Below are positions 19,903 through 28,609 of a DNA stretch of 36,855 nt, in pieces (the first letter of the stretch is position 1; the number at the start of each line of letters is the position of its first letter). Origin of the DNA: Rhodospirillales bacterium (GTDB lineage: Bacteria; Pseudomonadota; Alphaproteobacteria; Rhodospirillales; JAPHTL01). The notes beneath the pieces are model-generated. The model was not told where the DNA came from. It worked only from the letters and a program-made list of their open reading frames with translations, and did no database searches. The stretch is taken from the NCBI GenBank assembly GCA_026193355.1, contig JAPHTL010000308.1, positions 1 through 36,855 of the forward strand. The letters run 5' to 3'. The position numbers were made by a program, and so were the translations under genes.

Positions 19903-21999
19903 ATGACTGGCGTTTACGCGTTCATCACTGCCTGCGGTCTGCTGGCGTTGGCCTACGGGGCCTATGCCATCAGGTCCGTTCTGGCGCACCCTGCTGGAAC
20001 AGAGAAAATGCAGGAAATTGCTGGTGCCATTCAGGAAGGCGCCAGCGCCTACCTCAATCGGCAATACACAACCGTCGCCGTTGTCGGCGTGGTCGTTGGC
20101 GTTCTCCTCGGCATGCGCCTGGGAATGACGGTTGCCGTCGGTTATTTCATTGGCGCCATCCTTTCCGGTGTGACGGGATATATTGGCATGAACATTTCGG
20201 TTCGCGCCAACGTAAGAACCGCCGAAGCTGCCCGTACCACCGGAATGGCCGATGCTCTCGGCGTTGCATTCAAGTCTGGTGCGGTCACCGGTATGCTGGT
20301 GGTCGGGCTGGCCCTTCTTGGTGTGGGCGTCTACTACTTCATTCTCCGCGGCATGGTTGACACGTCAACAGCCGCAGGAACGCGCCATATTCTCGAAGCC
20401 CTTGTGGCCCTGAGCTTCGGCGCATCGTTGATCTCGATCTTTGCGCGTCTTGGTGGTGGTATCTTCACCAAGGGCGCCGATGTCGGCGCCGACCTTGTCG
20501 GCAAGATTGAAGCGGGAATCCCCGAGGATGACCCCCGGAACGCCGCCGTCATCGCCGATAACGTCGGTGATAATGTCGGCGATTGCGCCGGTATGGCCGC
20601 CGATCTTTTCGAAACATACGCCGTGACAATCGTCGCGACCATGCTTCTCGCCGCCATCTTCTTCGCTGGCGAAACGCAGGAACTGATGATGGCTTTTCCG
20701 CTTCTGATCGGTGCGGTGTGCATCATCGCCTCCGTCGCCGGTGCGTTCTTCGTTCGCCTTGGCGCAACCAAAAACATCATGGGCGCCCTTTACAAGGGCT
20801 TCATTGCTTCGGCGGTGTTTTCAGCGGTTCTTATCGCCGGCGCGACCGGATGGCTTCTCGGTTTCGGGACGGAGTTCCAGATGGCCGGGCGGAGCGTGAC
20901 AGGACTTCAGCTCTTCTATTGCACACTGACAGGCCTTGGCGTTACCGGACTGATTGTCTGGATCACCGAGTACTACACGGGAACCGACTATCGTCCCGTT
21001 CGCAGCATTGCCAAGTCATCTGAAACCGGTCATGGCACAAACGTGATCCAGGGCCTCGCCATTTCGATGGAAGCAACGGCGCTGCCGGTTCTGGTCATTT
21101 GCGGTGGTATCTTCATCGCCTACGCCTCCGCCGGTCTGTTCGGTATCGCCATCGCGGCGACAACGATGCTGGCCCTGGCGGGCATCGTCGTGGCTTTGGA
21201 TGCCTATGGCCCGGTTACGGATAACGCCGGCGGCATCGCCGAAATGGCGGATCTGCCCGAAGACGTCCGCACCATCACCGATGCGCTGGACGCCGTTGGC
21301 AACACCACGAAGGCTGTCACCAAGGGTTACGCCATCGGTTCGGCCGGTCTGGCCGCGCTGGTGCTCTTTGCCGCATACACGGAAGACCTCAGCCATTATT
21401 TCCCCGATCTTGAGGTTACTTTCCGCCTTTCCGATCCCTACGTTGTGATCGGGCTGTTTATCGGCGGGCTGCTTCCCTATCTGTTCGGCGCCATGGGTAT
21501 GATGGCCGTTGGGCGGGCAGGCGGCGAAGTCGTTGTTGAGGTCCGTCGCCAGTTCCGGGAAATCCCCGGCATCATGGATGGTACGGCGCGCCCAGAATAT
21601 GGCCGTTGCGTTGATATCCTGACGAAAACCGCCATCAAGGAGATGATCGTTCCGTCGCTCCTTCCGGTTCTCGCGCCCATCGTTCTTTACGTTGCCGTTC
21701 TTATGGTCGCTGATCAGAAAGCGGCTTTCACGGCGCTTGGCGCGATGCTTCTTGGCACCATCGTCACCGGTATTTTCGTGGCGCTTTCCATGACCTCAGG
21801 CGGTGGCGCCTGGGACAACGCCAAAAAATACATCGAGGACGGGAATCATGGCGGTAAGGGCTCCGAGGCCCATAAGGCGGCCGTTACGGGTGATACCGTC
21901 GGCGATCCGTACAAGGACACCGCTGGCCCAGCTGTCAACCCGATGATCAAGATCACCAACATCGTGGCGATCCTGCTCCTCGCGGTGGTTGCTGGCTAA
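19903..21999 (+). CDS. hppA: proton-translocating membrane pyrophosphatase
   Basis: Integral inner-membrane pump of about 16 segments, coupling pyrophosphate hydrolysis to H+ export. Catalytic Asp-rich motifs are intact: [21 protein letters not shown] near residue 194, then [11 protein letters not shown], and a C-terminal [15 protein letters not shown]. The ion-requirement site reads GNTTKA with Lys at about 470, which marks the K+-independent class; K+-dependent enzymes have Ala there. Length is 698 from ATG 19903. A TTG at 19864 would add 13 polar residues but is less likely. It stands alone, with a long upstream region and a strong terminator. Confidence 0.96.
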   Translation: MTGVYAFITACGLLALAYGAYAIRSVLAHPAGTEKMQEIAGAIQEGASAYLNRQYTTVAVVGVVVGVLLGMRLGMTVAVGYFIGAILSGVTGYIGMNISVRANVRTAEAARTTGMADALGVAFKSGAVTGMLVVGLALLGVGVYYFILRGMVDTSTAAGTRHILEALVALSFGASLISIFARLGGGIFTKGADVGADLVGKIEAGIPEDDPRNAAVIADNVGDNVGDCAGMAADLFETYAVTIVATMLLAAIFFAGETQELMMAFPLLIGAVCIIASVAGAFFVRLGATKNIMGALYKGFIASAVFSAVLIAGATGWLLGFGTEFQMAGRSVTGLQLFYCTLTGLGVTGLIVWITEYYTGTDYRPVRSIAKSSETGHGTNVIQGLAISMEATALPVLVICGGIFIAYASAGLFGIAIAATTMLALAGIVVALDAYGPVTDNAGGIAEMADLPEDVRTITDALDAVGNTTKAVTKGYAIGSAGLAALVLFAAYTEDLSHYFPDLEVTFRLSDPYVVIGLFIGGLLPYLFGAMGMMAVGRAGGEVVVEVRRQFREIPGIMDGTARPEYGRCVDILTKTAIKEMIVPSLLPVLAPIVLYVAVLMVADQKAAFTALGAMLLGTIVTGIFVALSMTSGGGAWDNAKKYIEDGNHGGKGSEAHKAAVTGDTVGDPYKDTAGPAVNPMIKITNIVAILLLAVVAG

Positions 22000-22021
22000 C
22001 ACAACGCCTAACGTCAAGAAG

Positions 22022-22057
22022 AAGGCCCGGAAGGTTTTACCTTCCGGGCCTTTTTTT
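22022..22057 (+). terminator. intrinsic terminator of hppA
   Basis: GGCCCGGAAGG (22024-22034) pairs perfectly with CCTTCCGGGCC (22040-22050) around TTTTA, followed by seven T. The preceding AA can extend the stem. Confidence 0.95.
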
Positions 22058-22082
22058 ATGGCACCCCACCGAAGAAACGTTA

Positions 22083-22532
22083 CTATTTTTCACGATTGAA
22101 GCGCCCGAAATTACCAAAAACCTGCTCGATAAAGCCCATTTCATGGCCCGCCGAAGGGGTTTCGCGTTCAACAGGGTCCACTTCCTTGCCTGCTTCCTTG
22201 CCAATCGTTTGAACGGTCGAAACGATGCCCTTGTCGTCAAAGCGGATGACGAGAACCTGACGGTCCGTCAACTCAGGCTTGAAGAAAGCGGTTGTTTCGG
22301 TCCGTTCTGAAATATAATACCAGACCTCGGTGTCGAACATGGCGACTGTTGACGGCGCCCCTAGAATTTCGACGACTTCGTCCTTGGATACCTTGCCAGG
22401 TGAAATTTCGGCTATCAATTCGGAATCGGGCAGGTTTCCGCGTGTTTCGACCCTCGGCGCACAGGCAATGACAGTCAACGCGATCGCGGCGCCGAGAAAA
22501 GTACGGATATGACGGTGTCCAGATGTCGGCAT
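22083..22532 (-). CDS. bamE: outer membrane assembly lipoprotein BamE
   Basis: Small lipoprotein of the BAM complex that inserts outer-membrane beta-barrels. It has a signal peptide with a lipobox ending V-I-A-C (lipidated Cys24). The SmpA/OmlA domain follows: a GKVSKDEVVEILGAPS helix, then strands with DTEVWYYISERT and RQVLVIRFDDKGIVS. The C-terminal 40 residues look disordered. Length is 149. It faces away from the cytochrome bc1 chaperone gene across 124 bp, a conserved alphaproteobacterial arrangement. Tandem TTGACA-like hexamers upstream on the minus strand (22605-22620) may belong to its promoter. Confidence 0.92.
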   Translation of the reverse strand: MPTSGHRHIRTFLGAAIALTVIACAPRVETRGNLPDSELIAEISPGKVSKDEVVEILGAPSTVAMFDTEVWYYISERTETTAFFKPELTDRQVLVIRFDDKGIVSTVQTIGKEAGKEVDPVERETPSAGHEMGFIEQVFGNFGRFNREK

Positions 22533-22656
22533 CTTCAGTTCGCAGCCCTTGCAGGGGTGATGGCGCTATCGTGTCGCGCGGTTTTCATGATAGATCACAC
22601 TCCATGTCAAACCTTGTCAACCATTCCGCAGGTGTGTCGGGAACAGGAAACGCAGA

Positions 22657-23217
22657 ATGGGGATCATAAGCCGTCTTTTTCACCGCAATCCGTGGAACAA
22701 GCCTGCGCGCCTTCTTTACACGTCGGTCATTGAACAATCGCGGCATCCGGTCTTTTACACCGACTGTTGCGTTGATGATACCGTCGAAGGACGTTTTGAT
22801 CTATTGGCCCTGCACGCCTTTCTTGTCCTCCGTCGGCTTAAAAAGGCGCCGGATAATACGAACGTCTTGTCGCAGACCTTCTTCGACCTGATGTTCGCGG
22901 ACCTTGATGTAAACCTGCGCGAACTTGGTGTTGGCGATATGGGTATGGGGCGGCGCATCCGAAAACTGGCGGAATCCTTCTATGGCCGCATAGCGGCCTA
23001 CGACAGCGGACTGGATTCCGATGATGATGAATTGCTGAAAAGCGCTATCGACAGGAACCTGTACATGAATACGCCTGTATCTGAAAAAATTCTGGGCTTG
23101 ATGGCCGAGTATGTGCGCCGTGAGGACGATTCCCTGGCGCAGCAGCAGGTGTCCGCACTTATGGAAGGGCAGGTCACCTTCGGCGCGCCACCCCACGCCC
23201 AGGGAGCGGAGCAGTGA
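22657..23217 (+). CDS. ubiquinol-cytochrome c chaperone family protein
   Basis: Homologue of mitochondrial CBP3/UQCC1, which helps assemble cytochrome b of the bc1 complex. The family core is present: PVFYTDCCVDDTVEGRFDLL followed by ALHAFLVLRRLK, then SQTFFDLMFADLDVNLRELGVGDMGMGRRIRKLAESFYGR (read here as consecutive blocks over about residues 76-115), and a helical C-terminus. Length 186. It overlaps the next gene by four bases (GTGA), so the pair is coupled. The family is largely alphaproteobacterial and mitochondrial, which supports the taxonomic call. Confidence 0.9.
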   Translation: MGIISRLFHRNPWNKPARLLYTSVIEQSRHPVFYTDCCVDDTVEGRFDLLALHAFLVLRRLKKAPDNTNVLSQTFFDLMFADLDVNLRELGVGDMGMGRRIRKLAESFYGRIAAYDSGLDSDDDELLKSAIDRNLYMNTPVSEKILGLMAEYVRREDDSLAQQQVSALMEGQVTFGAPPHAQGAEQ

Positions 23218-23768
23218 CTGAACAACCAACAAATGAACTTTCACGCCTTGTGTCGATCCCGGATATCCCTCCGTCAGGCATTCGCCTGACCATTGAGGCC
23301 GATGAAACCGAAAGATGCGCGTTGGCGAAGCGGTTCGACCTTGTCTCAATCGATTCATTGAGCGCCGAGGTCGAGGTCAATCACGGGCCTGTCGCCAAGT
23401 CGATTCGTCTGGAAGGCTCGCTGTGCGCAAATATCACGGAGCGTTGTGTCGTGACGCTGCAGCCGCTCAGCAAACGGATCGAATCGGCGTTCGTAAGGGT
23501 TTTCACGACCCAGCCCGAAACTGAAGAGTCCGATGAAATCGAGGTCTGGCTTGATGAGGATGAACCGCCCGAATTTATCGATGCAGGGGACCTGGATGTC
23601 GGTGAAGTCGTTTCCGAACAGCTTGGCCTTGATCTGGACCCGTTCCCGAGGTCGGAAGGTGCTGAATTTAAAGGGTATAATGAGGTTTCCTCTGGCGACG
23701 CTCCCCCGGAAGAAAAAGCCAATCCCTTTGCCGCGCTTCAGGAGTTACGCGATAAATTGAAGGGTTGA
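23214..23768 (+). CDS. YceD/DUF177 family protein
   Basis: 184 residues with the YceD pattern: a central LCANITERCVVTLQPL carrying two cysteines, then an acidic stretch, then VSEQLGLDLDPFPR near the end and a C-terminal FAALQELRDKL. YceD family members sit beside rpmF across bacteria and are linked to 23S rRNA or ribosome maturation; the precise role here is not shown. It starts with GTG overlapping the upstream stop. rpmF follows 96 bp later behind a possible promoter. Confidence 0.9.
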   Translation: MTEQPTNELSRLVSIPDIPPSGIRLTIEADETERCALAKRFDLVSIDSLSAEVEVNHGPVAKSIRLEGSLCANITERCVVTLQPLSKRIESAFVRVFTTQPETEESDEIEVWLDEDEPPEFIDAGDLDVGEVVSEQLGLDLDPFPRSEGAEFKGYNEVSSGDAPPEEKANPFAALQELRDKLKG

Positions 23769-23780
23769 TGCTCAAGTTGC

Positions 23781-23811
23781 TTGCAGCGACGGCCTTTTTT
23801 AGCTAGATACT
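23781..23811 (+). promoter_or_regulatory. possible rpmF promoter
   Basis: TTGCAG (23781-23786) as -35, with TAGATA (23804-23809, 17-bp spacing) or the overlapping GATACT as -10. Both hexamers are imperfect, but this is the only candidate in the 96-bp gap before rpmF. Confidence 0.35.
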
Positions 23812-23864
23812 CGCCCTTTGCCGAGGGCAACTATCCGGCAGCAATGAACATAGAGAAATGATCG

Positions 23865-24050
23865 ATGGCTGTTCCCAAGAAGAAAGTATCGAAATCAAGG
23901 CGTAACATGCGTCGTTCGCACCATGCGCTTAAGGCTTCGAGCTATGTCGAGTGTCCGAACTGTGGCGAACTCAAACGCCCACACCATGTGTGTCCGTCCT
24001 GCGGGCAGTATCGGGAGCGCGAGGTCGTCCAAGCCGTTGAACTGGCTTAA
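23865..24050 (+). CDS. rpmF: 50S ribosomal protein L32
   Basis: 61 residues starting [21 protein letters not shown], the classic L32 N-terminus. It has the zinc ribbon CPNC and CPSC in the second half, so it is the zinc-binding (C+) form. The basic N-terminus binds 23S rRNA. It sits between YceD and plsX as in many bacteria. Confidence 0.97.
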   Translation: MAVPKKKVSKSRRNMRRSHHALKASSYVECPNCGELKRPHHVCPSCGQYREREVVQAVELA

Positions 24051-24085
24051 GACAAGCCGGCTTCGCTTCAGATCAACATTACGGG

Positions 24086-25144
24086 GTGTTGTCCTTGTCA
24101 TCTAAGCTGACGATTTCTATCGACGGCATGGGCGGCGACGATGCTCCGGAAATGGTGATCGCGGGCCTTGCCATGGCACGCGAGAAGCTTCGCAATGTCG
24201 ACTTCCTCGTCTTCGGAGACGAAACCCGCCTCAACAACCTGATCGCGCAGCATGCCGGTCTGGCGGCTGTGTGCTCGGTCCGCCATTCGCCCGATGTCAT
24301 TACAAACGATGACAAGGTCGCCACTGCCCTGCGCAGCGGCAAACAGTCAAGCATGCGCATGGCGATTGATGCCGTTAAGGCAGGCGATGCGGCAGGTGTC
24401 GTTTCCGCCGGAAATACCGGCGCGCTGATGGCCATGGCGAAATTCGTCCTTAGAACCCTTCCCGGCATCGAACGGCCAGCCATTGCAACCGTTATTCCCA
24501 CGCAGCGTGGCGAAACGGTCATGCTCGACCTTGGCGCAAACGTCGATTGCGACTCTGGCAACCTTGTCCAGTTCGCCGTGATCGGCGAAGTTTTCGCCCG
24601 TCAGGTCCTCAAATTGAAGCAACCATCGGTCGGCCTCCTCAATATCGGCGAGGAAGAACTGAAGGGCAACGATTCCGTCAAGGAAGCAAGCCGCATCCTT
24701 CATAACTCAAACCTGCCGATAAGCTTCTACGGGTTCATCGAGGGCGACGATATCGGCGCCGGAACCGTGGATGTTGTCGTCACCGACGGCTTTACGGGCA
24801 ACGTGGCCCTGAAGACCGCAGAGGGAACCGCGCAATTGCTTGCGCACTTCCTGAAGGAAGCCTTGAACAGTTCCCTGTTGTCGAAGGCGGGCGCATTGCT
24901 ACTGCTTCCTGCGCTCAGGAAATTCAAGGAACGATTCGATCCGCGCCGCTATAATGGGGCCATGTTCCTTGGCCTGAACGGTATCTGCGTCAAAAGCCAT
25001 GGCGGAACCGATGCGCTCGGTTTCAGTCATGCTGTCTGCGTCGCCGCCGACCTCATAAAGCAGGGATTCAATGATCGCATCAAGGAAGACCTTGAAAGTC
25101 TGATAGCAATGGATGGGGCAGAAGCGGCTGCTGCTTCGGACTGA
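24086..25144 (+). CDS. plsX: phosphate acyltransferase PlsX
   Basis: Makes acyl-phosphate from acyl-ACP for phospholipid synthesis. It shows the family opening [50 protein letters not shown], and [28 protein letters not shown] and a late [16 protein letters not shown] follow. No ATG lies at the N-terminus. GTG 24086, TTG 24089 and TTG 24095 are all in frame; TTG 24095 has GGGGTG at good spacing and may be the true start (349 residues). It is five bases from fabH. Confidence 0.95.
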   Translation: MLSLSSKLTISIDGMGGDDAPEMVIAGLAMAREKLRNVDFLVFGDETRLNNLIAQHAGLAAVCSVRHSPDVITNDDKVATALRSGKQSSMRMAIDAVKAGDAAGVVSAGNTGALMAMAKFVLRTLPGIERPAIATVIPTQRGETVMLDLGANVDCDSGNLVQFAVIGEVFARQVLKLKQPSVGLLNIGEEELKGNDSVKEASRILHNSNLPISFYGFIEGDDIGAGTVDVVVTDGFTGNVALKTAEGTAQLLAHFLKEALNSSLLSKAGALLLLPALRKFKERFDPRRYNGAMFLGLNGICVKSHGGTDALGFSHAVCVAADLIKQGFNDRIKEDLESLIAMDGAEAAAASD

Positions 25145-25149
25145 TAACC

Positions 25150-26130
25150 ATGGCCCGTATTATTTCCCAGATCATCGGATGCGGATCGTACCTGCCTGAA
25201 AAGATCCTGACGAACGAAGACCTGAGCCATATCGTCGATACGACGGATGAATGGATCACATCGCGATCAGGCATCAGGCGCAGGCACATTGCAGCGGAAG
25301 GGGAACTGACATCCGATCTGGCCCTCAAGGCCGCAGAACGGGCGCTGGCGCATGCCAAGATCGATGCCGGCGAGATCGATCTCATCGTTGTTGCGACGAC
25401 AACCCCCGACAATACATTCCCGGCCACAGCCGTAAAGGTGCAGGCCAGACTCGGAATGACGCACGGCTTCGCCTTTGACGTTCAGGCCGTATGTTCCGGC
25501 TTTGTCTATGCCCTGGCCACGGCGGACAATTTCATCCGGGCGGGCCAGGCGAAGGCGGCGCTGGTGATCGGCGCCGAGACGTTTTCAAGAATCCTCGACT
25601 GGAACGATCGCACCACCTGCGTTCTCTTCGGGGATGGCGCAGGCGCTGTCGTCCTGCGTGGTGAGGAAACAGGCGGGGATCCGGCCACACAGAGGGGCAT
25701 TCTCTCCTCACACCTGCACTCGGATGGCCGATACACGGACCTTCTCTATGTTGATGGGGGGCCTTCCTCTACGAAAACCGTCGGTCACGTCCGCATGGAA
25801 GGCAAGGAAGTCTTCCGTCATGCGGTCGTCAATCTGGCCGAGGTCGTCCATGAGGCGCTTGAAGCCAATGGACTGGAACCATCCGACCTTGACTGGGTCG
25901 TACCCCACCAGGCGAACAAACGCATCCTCGACGGTACCGCACGAAAACTCAAAATGGACAGCGGGAAGATTGTCGTCACGGTTGAAGAGCATGCCAACAC
26001 GTCGGCTGCGTCCGTCCCACTGGCGCTCGACACGGCTGTTCGGGATGGCCGCATCAAACGCGGCGATCTGCTGCTTTTGGAGGCGATGGGCGGCGGCCTG
26101 ACATGGGGAGCCAGCCTGGTTCGCTGGTGA
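25150..26130 (+). CDS. fabH: beta-ketoacyl-ACP synthase III
   Basis: Starts fatty acid synthesis by condensing acetyl-CoA with malonyl-ACP. The Cys-His-Asn triad is visible: C115 in [13 protein letters not shown]253 in [10 protein letters not shown]283 in [10 protein letters not shown]. The N-terminus has [16 protein letters not shown] and [12 protein letters not shown]. The C-terminus has [14 protein letters not shown]. Length 326 is standard. It is coupled to plsX by close spacing. Confidence 0.96.
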   Translation: MARIISQIIGCGSYLPEKILTNEDLSHIVDTTDEWITSRSGIRRRHIAAEGELTSDLALKAAERALAHAKIDAGEIDLIVVATTTPDNTFPATAVKVQARLGMTHGFAFDVQAVCSGFVYALATADNFIRAGQAKAALVIGAETFSRILDWNDRTTCVLFGDGAGAVVLRGEETGGDPATQRGILSSHLHSDGRYTDLLYVDGGPSSTKTVGHVRMEGKEVFRHAVVNLAEVVHEALEANGLEPSDLDWVVPHQANKRILDGTARKLKMDSGKIVVTVEEHANTSAASVPLALDTAVRDGRIKRGDLLLLEAMGGGLTWGASLVRW

Positions 26131-26170
26131 TTTCCACAGTTCTTCAAGACCGCTTTGAAATCGTTTCGAG

Positions 26171-26199
26171 TTGACGGTCACGTCGATCAGAATTATGTT
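26171..26199 (+). promoter_or_regulatory. probable ihfA promoter
   Basis: TTGACG (26171-26176) and TATGTT (26194-26199) are separated by exactly 17 bp, 35 bp before the ihfA start. It would allow ihfA and the MerR gene to be transcribed independently of fabH. Confidence 0.6.
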
Positions 26200-26233
26200 T
26201 TTGAATTCAAAGAGTAATTTGAGGATTGGCGGG

Positions 26234-26539
26234 ATGAGCAACAACACCATCACGCGTGCACAGTTGGCCGAGGCTGTTTATCAGGAAGTCGGGCTTTCCC
26301 GGAATGAGTCGGCTGATCTTCTTGAGGCCGTTTTGACCCGTATATCGGACGCCCTTTCTCGCGGTGAAACCGTGAAGATATCGTCCTTCGGAAGTTTCTC
26401 TGTCCGGCGCAAGGGACAGCGAATTGGGCGCAACCCGAAGACAGGTCAGGAAGTTCCGATCCTGCCGCGCAAGGTTCTCGTTTATCGACCGTCCCAGGTT
26501 CTCAAGGACAGGATCACCAAATCGCTTGGCGGACACTGA
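26234..26539 (+). CDS. ihfA: integration host factor alpha subunit
   Basis: DNA-bending nucleoid protein, partner of IHF beta. The 101 residues include [18 protein letters not shown], the [14 protein letters not shown] strand and the DNA-intercalating arm [14 protein letters not shown], then a final [15 protein letters not shown] 26234 is chosen over upstream in-frame starts because the conserved domain begins at once after it and GAGGA lies upstream. It is followed 30 bp later by the MerR gene, a conserved order in many alphaproteobacteria. Confidence 0.95.
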   Translation: MSNNTITRAQLAEAVYQEVGLSRNESADLLEAVLTRISDALSRGETVKISSFGSFSVRRKGQRIGRNPKTGQEVPILPRKVLVYRPSQVLKDRITKSLGGH

Positions 26540-26569
26540 TAATATCCGTCATGGAGGAGGGGTCTCGGC

Positions 26570-26968
26570 GTGACGAAAACTGAGAAATCGCCAACGGCTT
26601 TCCGCACCATCAGCGAAGTTGCTGGTGATCTTGATCTTCCGCAACACGTTCTTCGTTTCTGGGAAAGCAAGTTCCCCCAGGTTCATCCACTGAAACGCGG
26701 TGGTGGTCGTCGTTACTATCGCCCCGAAGACATCGCGATTCTCAAACGCATACGCGTTCTTCTTCATGATGAAGGGTATACGATTCGCGGCGTTCAGAAA
26801 TTGCTGCGCGATGAATCATCTTCGTCCGATGGTGCGGCACAGGCTGAAACAGCAGGAAGTCACGATTCTTCTGGTGTGCAAATCGATAGCGGCGCCCGTG
26901 AAGTCTTGACCGCCGCCATCAATGAACTCGAAGACATGAAACGGCTTTTGCAGCGCACCGTTGGCTGA
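26570..26968 (+). CDS. MerR family transcriptional regulator
   Basis: 132 residues; the first 75 form a winged-helix MerR DNA-binding domain, with [20 protein letters not shown] and WESKFPQ, then [20 protein letters not shown]. The C-terminal part is short, with a Ser-rich linker and one helix ([16 protein letters not shown]) that could dimerise; there is no metal-binding cysteine cluster. Start codon is GTG behind a strong GGAGGAGGGG site. It follows ihfA. Its target is unknown; the palindrome before icmF is one possible site for a MerR protein, but no link is shown. Confidence 0.9.
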   Translation: MTKTEKSPTAFRTISEVAGDLDLPQHVLRFWESKFPQVHPLKRGGGRRYYRPEDIAILKRIRVLLHDEGYTIRGVQKLLRDESSSSDGAAQAETAGSHDSSGVQIDSGAREVLTAAINELEDMKRLLQRTVG

Positions 26969-27001
26969 ATTTAAAAGCGACTTCAGATATGTAGGGAAGC
27001 G

Positions 27002-27030
27002 TTGCGCCGCACGGGGGCGATGAGTATAGT
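27002..27030 (+). promoter_or_regulatory. tRNA-Pro promoter
   Basis: TTGCGC (27002-27007) and TATAGT (27025-27030) are spaced by 17 bp. A GC-rich discriminator (GCGGCC) follows, typical of stable-RNA promoters under stringent control. The tRNA begins 31 bases after the -10 box. Confidence 0.7.
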
Positions 27031-27060
27031 GCGGCCACCGTTTCTGACGGTTTGCCTAAT

Positions 27061-27137
<77 letters not shown>

Positions 27138-27140
27138 GAT

Positions 27141-27180
27141 ACAGATGGGGCCGGTCCTTTGGACCGGCCCCATTTGTGTG
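27141..27180 (+). terminator. terminator after tRNA-Pro
   Basis: A 17-bp stem with one G-T pair spans 27141-27157 and 27161-27177. Its core is GGGGCCGGTCC-TTT-GGACCGGCCCC. The tail is only weakly T-rich (TTTGTGTGTT). It starts four bases after the CCA end and directly abuts the stop of the minus-strand gene at 27182. Confidence 0.8.
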
Positions 27181-27181
27181 T

Positions 27182-27739
27182 TCAATCCGTTGGTTCGTTG
27201 CTGTCCCTTGATGAGAAACAAGCAGCAACCCTTTCGCCGGGAAGGGGGGCTGTTTGATGGCCGCCGTCGCACCCATTCGCCTGTTCCGCACCGATCGTCC
27301 AGTGATGAATCGCCTCCGCCTTCCGTGCCCTGTCCCTGACATGAACCAGCAGAATTGAGTGGCAAGGGCCGCTTTTTCGTGGCCTCAGGTCGCGAATACC
27401 TGCTGCAATGTTTTCGGCTATTGCCGCTTGCTCCCTGATCCAGTCTTCAAGCGATTCTTCGGCAATGTTTTCCCTGACGTAACGAAGCACCCGATACCAT
27501 TGTTCCGCTCTTGAGACCTGCGCACTCACGCGGAAAGGGTTTTCCTTTATGAAACGCTGGATCAGATTCCATTTTAGCGCCTGCAACTCCGTACGCGCCG
27601 ACGCAGTCATTTCGGCGTTGTCCTGGTACCGTTCGCTTTCTTGAATCGAGCGGATGTTTTTGGCAACAGAGAACCTTGGCAATCGTCGGCGATTTGAGTG
27701 TTTCGTTATGGACATTTTATAACTGCACCGCATGCACAT
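27182..27739 (-). CDS. hypothetical protein
   Basis: I do not recognise this 185-residue reading frame. The middle part (about 44-122) looks like a real soluble helical protein: TELQALKWNLIQRFIKENPF, AEQWYRVLRYVRENIAEESL and EDWIREQAAIAENIAAGI. The last 50 residues are low in hydrophobics and look less protein-like, and the first 40 are basic. Starts at 27739 (GGTGG upstream), 27715 or 27610 are all possible. It ends against the tRNA-Pro terminator. No homologue or function can be offered; a shorter gene or a decayed one is possible. Confidence 0.5.
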   Translation of the reverse strand: MCMRCSYKMSITKHSNRRRLPRFSVAKNIRSIQESERYQDNAEMTASARTELQALKWNLIQRFIKENPFRVSAQVSRAEQWYRVLRYVRENIAEESLEDWIREQAAIAENIAAGIRDLRPRKSGPCHSILLVHVRDRARKAEAIHHWTIGAEQANGCDGGHQTAPLPGERVAACFSSRDSNEPTD

Positions 27740-27831
27740 CCACCGTTTGCCTGTTTCAGTTGGGTGGTTTATCCCTGCTATTCAAGAGGTTGATGAAGTT
27801 TGCTGACAACTCAGGCGATGACGATTACGGA

Positions 27832-27867
27832 CCATTAACGCCCGCCAACATCCATCGCAGTTAATGG
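27832..27867. repeat. 8-bp inverted repeat between two unknown genes
   Basis: CCATTAAC (27832-27839) and GTTAATGG (27860-27867) are exact inverted copies separated by 20 bases. The site lies between the stop of the 27917-28174 gene and the start of the 27182-27739 gene, both on the minus strand. No T-run follows on either strand. It could be an operator. On the minus strand TTGTCA (27809-27804) and TTGAAT (27785-27780) form a possible promoter just downstream of it. Confidence 0.35.
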
Positions 27868-27916
27868 GGGGCTCATCATTGCGGAATCGATCCGATCAGT
27901 GGGGGCAGGCTGATCT

Positions 27917-28174
27917 TCAGGGGGAAGCCACCTTAATTCCCTTGTCGGTAAGCTTGCACACAAGCCAATCAGGTTTCATGGGATTGGAAAACCAGGGTTC
28001 AGCCCATCCTTGCTTGACGCAGCTTTGGACTGTCTGGTCGCTAACCTTCTGACCTGATTCATCGAACAGGGGCAGCTTTCCTCCGGGCTGTTCAAGGCCA
28101 CGACGCAACCACCGTATCTGTATCCTCGTTGGGCGCCGTGTTTTTTCACCCGAGATCTTCTGGTTGCCGCTCAT
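27917..28174 (-). CDS. small conserved protein, possibly winged-helix
   Basis: 85 residues. After a basic N-terminus the body reads RIQIRWLRRGLEQPGGKLPL, then FDESGQKVSDQTVQSCVKQG, WAEPWFSNPMKPDWLVCKLT and a final DKGIKVA. The helix, turn, helix and short beta-hairpin layout ending in a KLTDKG-like wing resembles small winged-helix DNA-binding domains. I recall similar uncharacterised proteins in Rhodospirillales. ATG 28174 has GGGAGG upstream at good spacing. It is divergent from cutA. It could be a small regulator, but no target is indicated. Confidence 0.68.
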   Translation of the reverse strand: MSGNQKISGEKTRRPTRIQIRWLRRGLEQPGGKLPLFDESGQKVSDQTVQSCVKQGWAEPWFSNPMKPDWLVCKLTDKGIKVASP

Positions 28175-28282
28175 GGTTCCAGCCTCCCTGTGGGTCGGCC
28201 CGATTTTTCGGGTCCGATTACGTCCATGAATGGTAATTTAGACAGCGCAAAAGGCCAAGCAGTCAAAACGAAGGGGGCGATC

Positions 28283-28609
28283 ATGGAACTTCGACTGGTT
28301 TACGTAACGGCATCGTCGAAAGAAGAAGCTGTCGCCATTGGAATCAGGGCGGTCGAGGAAAAGCTTGTCGCCTGCGCCAACGTTTTGGACGGTTTGACAT
28401 CGATTTATCGATGGGAGGGGGCAATCGCGCAGGATGCGGAAACGCTTCTTGTCATGAAAACAACTGCGGGGAACATTGAAAAGCTCACCCAACTGGTCAA
28501 GTCACTGCACAGCTATACCTGCCCTTGCGTCGTAACGCTGCCAATTCTGGAGGGAAACCAGGCCTTTTTGGACTGGATCGTGGATGAAACCGCAAAGACG
28601 GGCCCCTAG
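28283..28609 (+). CDS. cutA: divalent cation tolerance protein CutA
   Basis: Small trimeric protein linked to divalent metal tolerance. The 108 residues follow the family pattern: VYVTASSKEEAVAIGIRAVEEKLVACANVL, read over about residues 6-36, then SIYRWEGAI, LLVMKTT, HSYTCPCVVTLPI and a C-terminal FLDWIVDET. ATG 28283 has GGGGG upstream and fits the conserved start. Its TAG stop shares a CTAG with the stop of the convergent gene. Confidence 0.92.
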   Translation: MELRLVYVTASSKEEAVAIGIRAVEEKLVACANVLDGLTSIYRWEGAIAQDAETLLVMKTTAGNIEKLTQLVKSLHSYTCPCVVTLPILEGNQAFLDWIVDETAKTGP

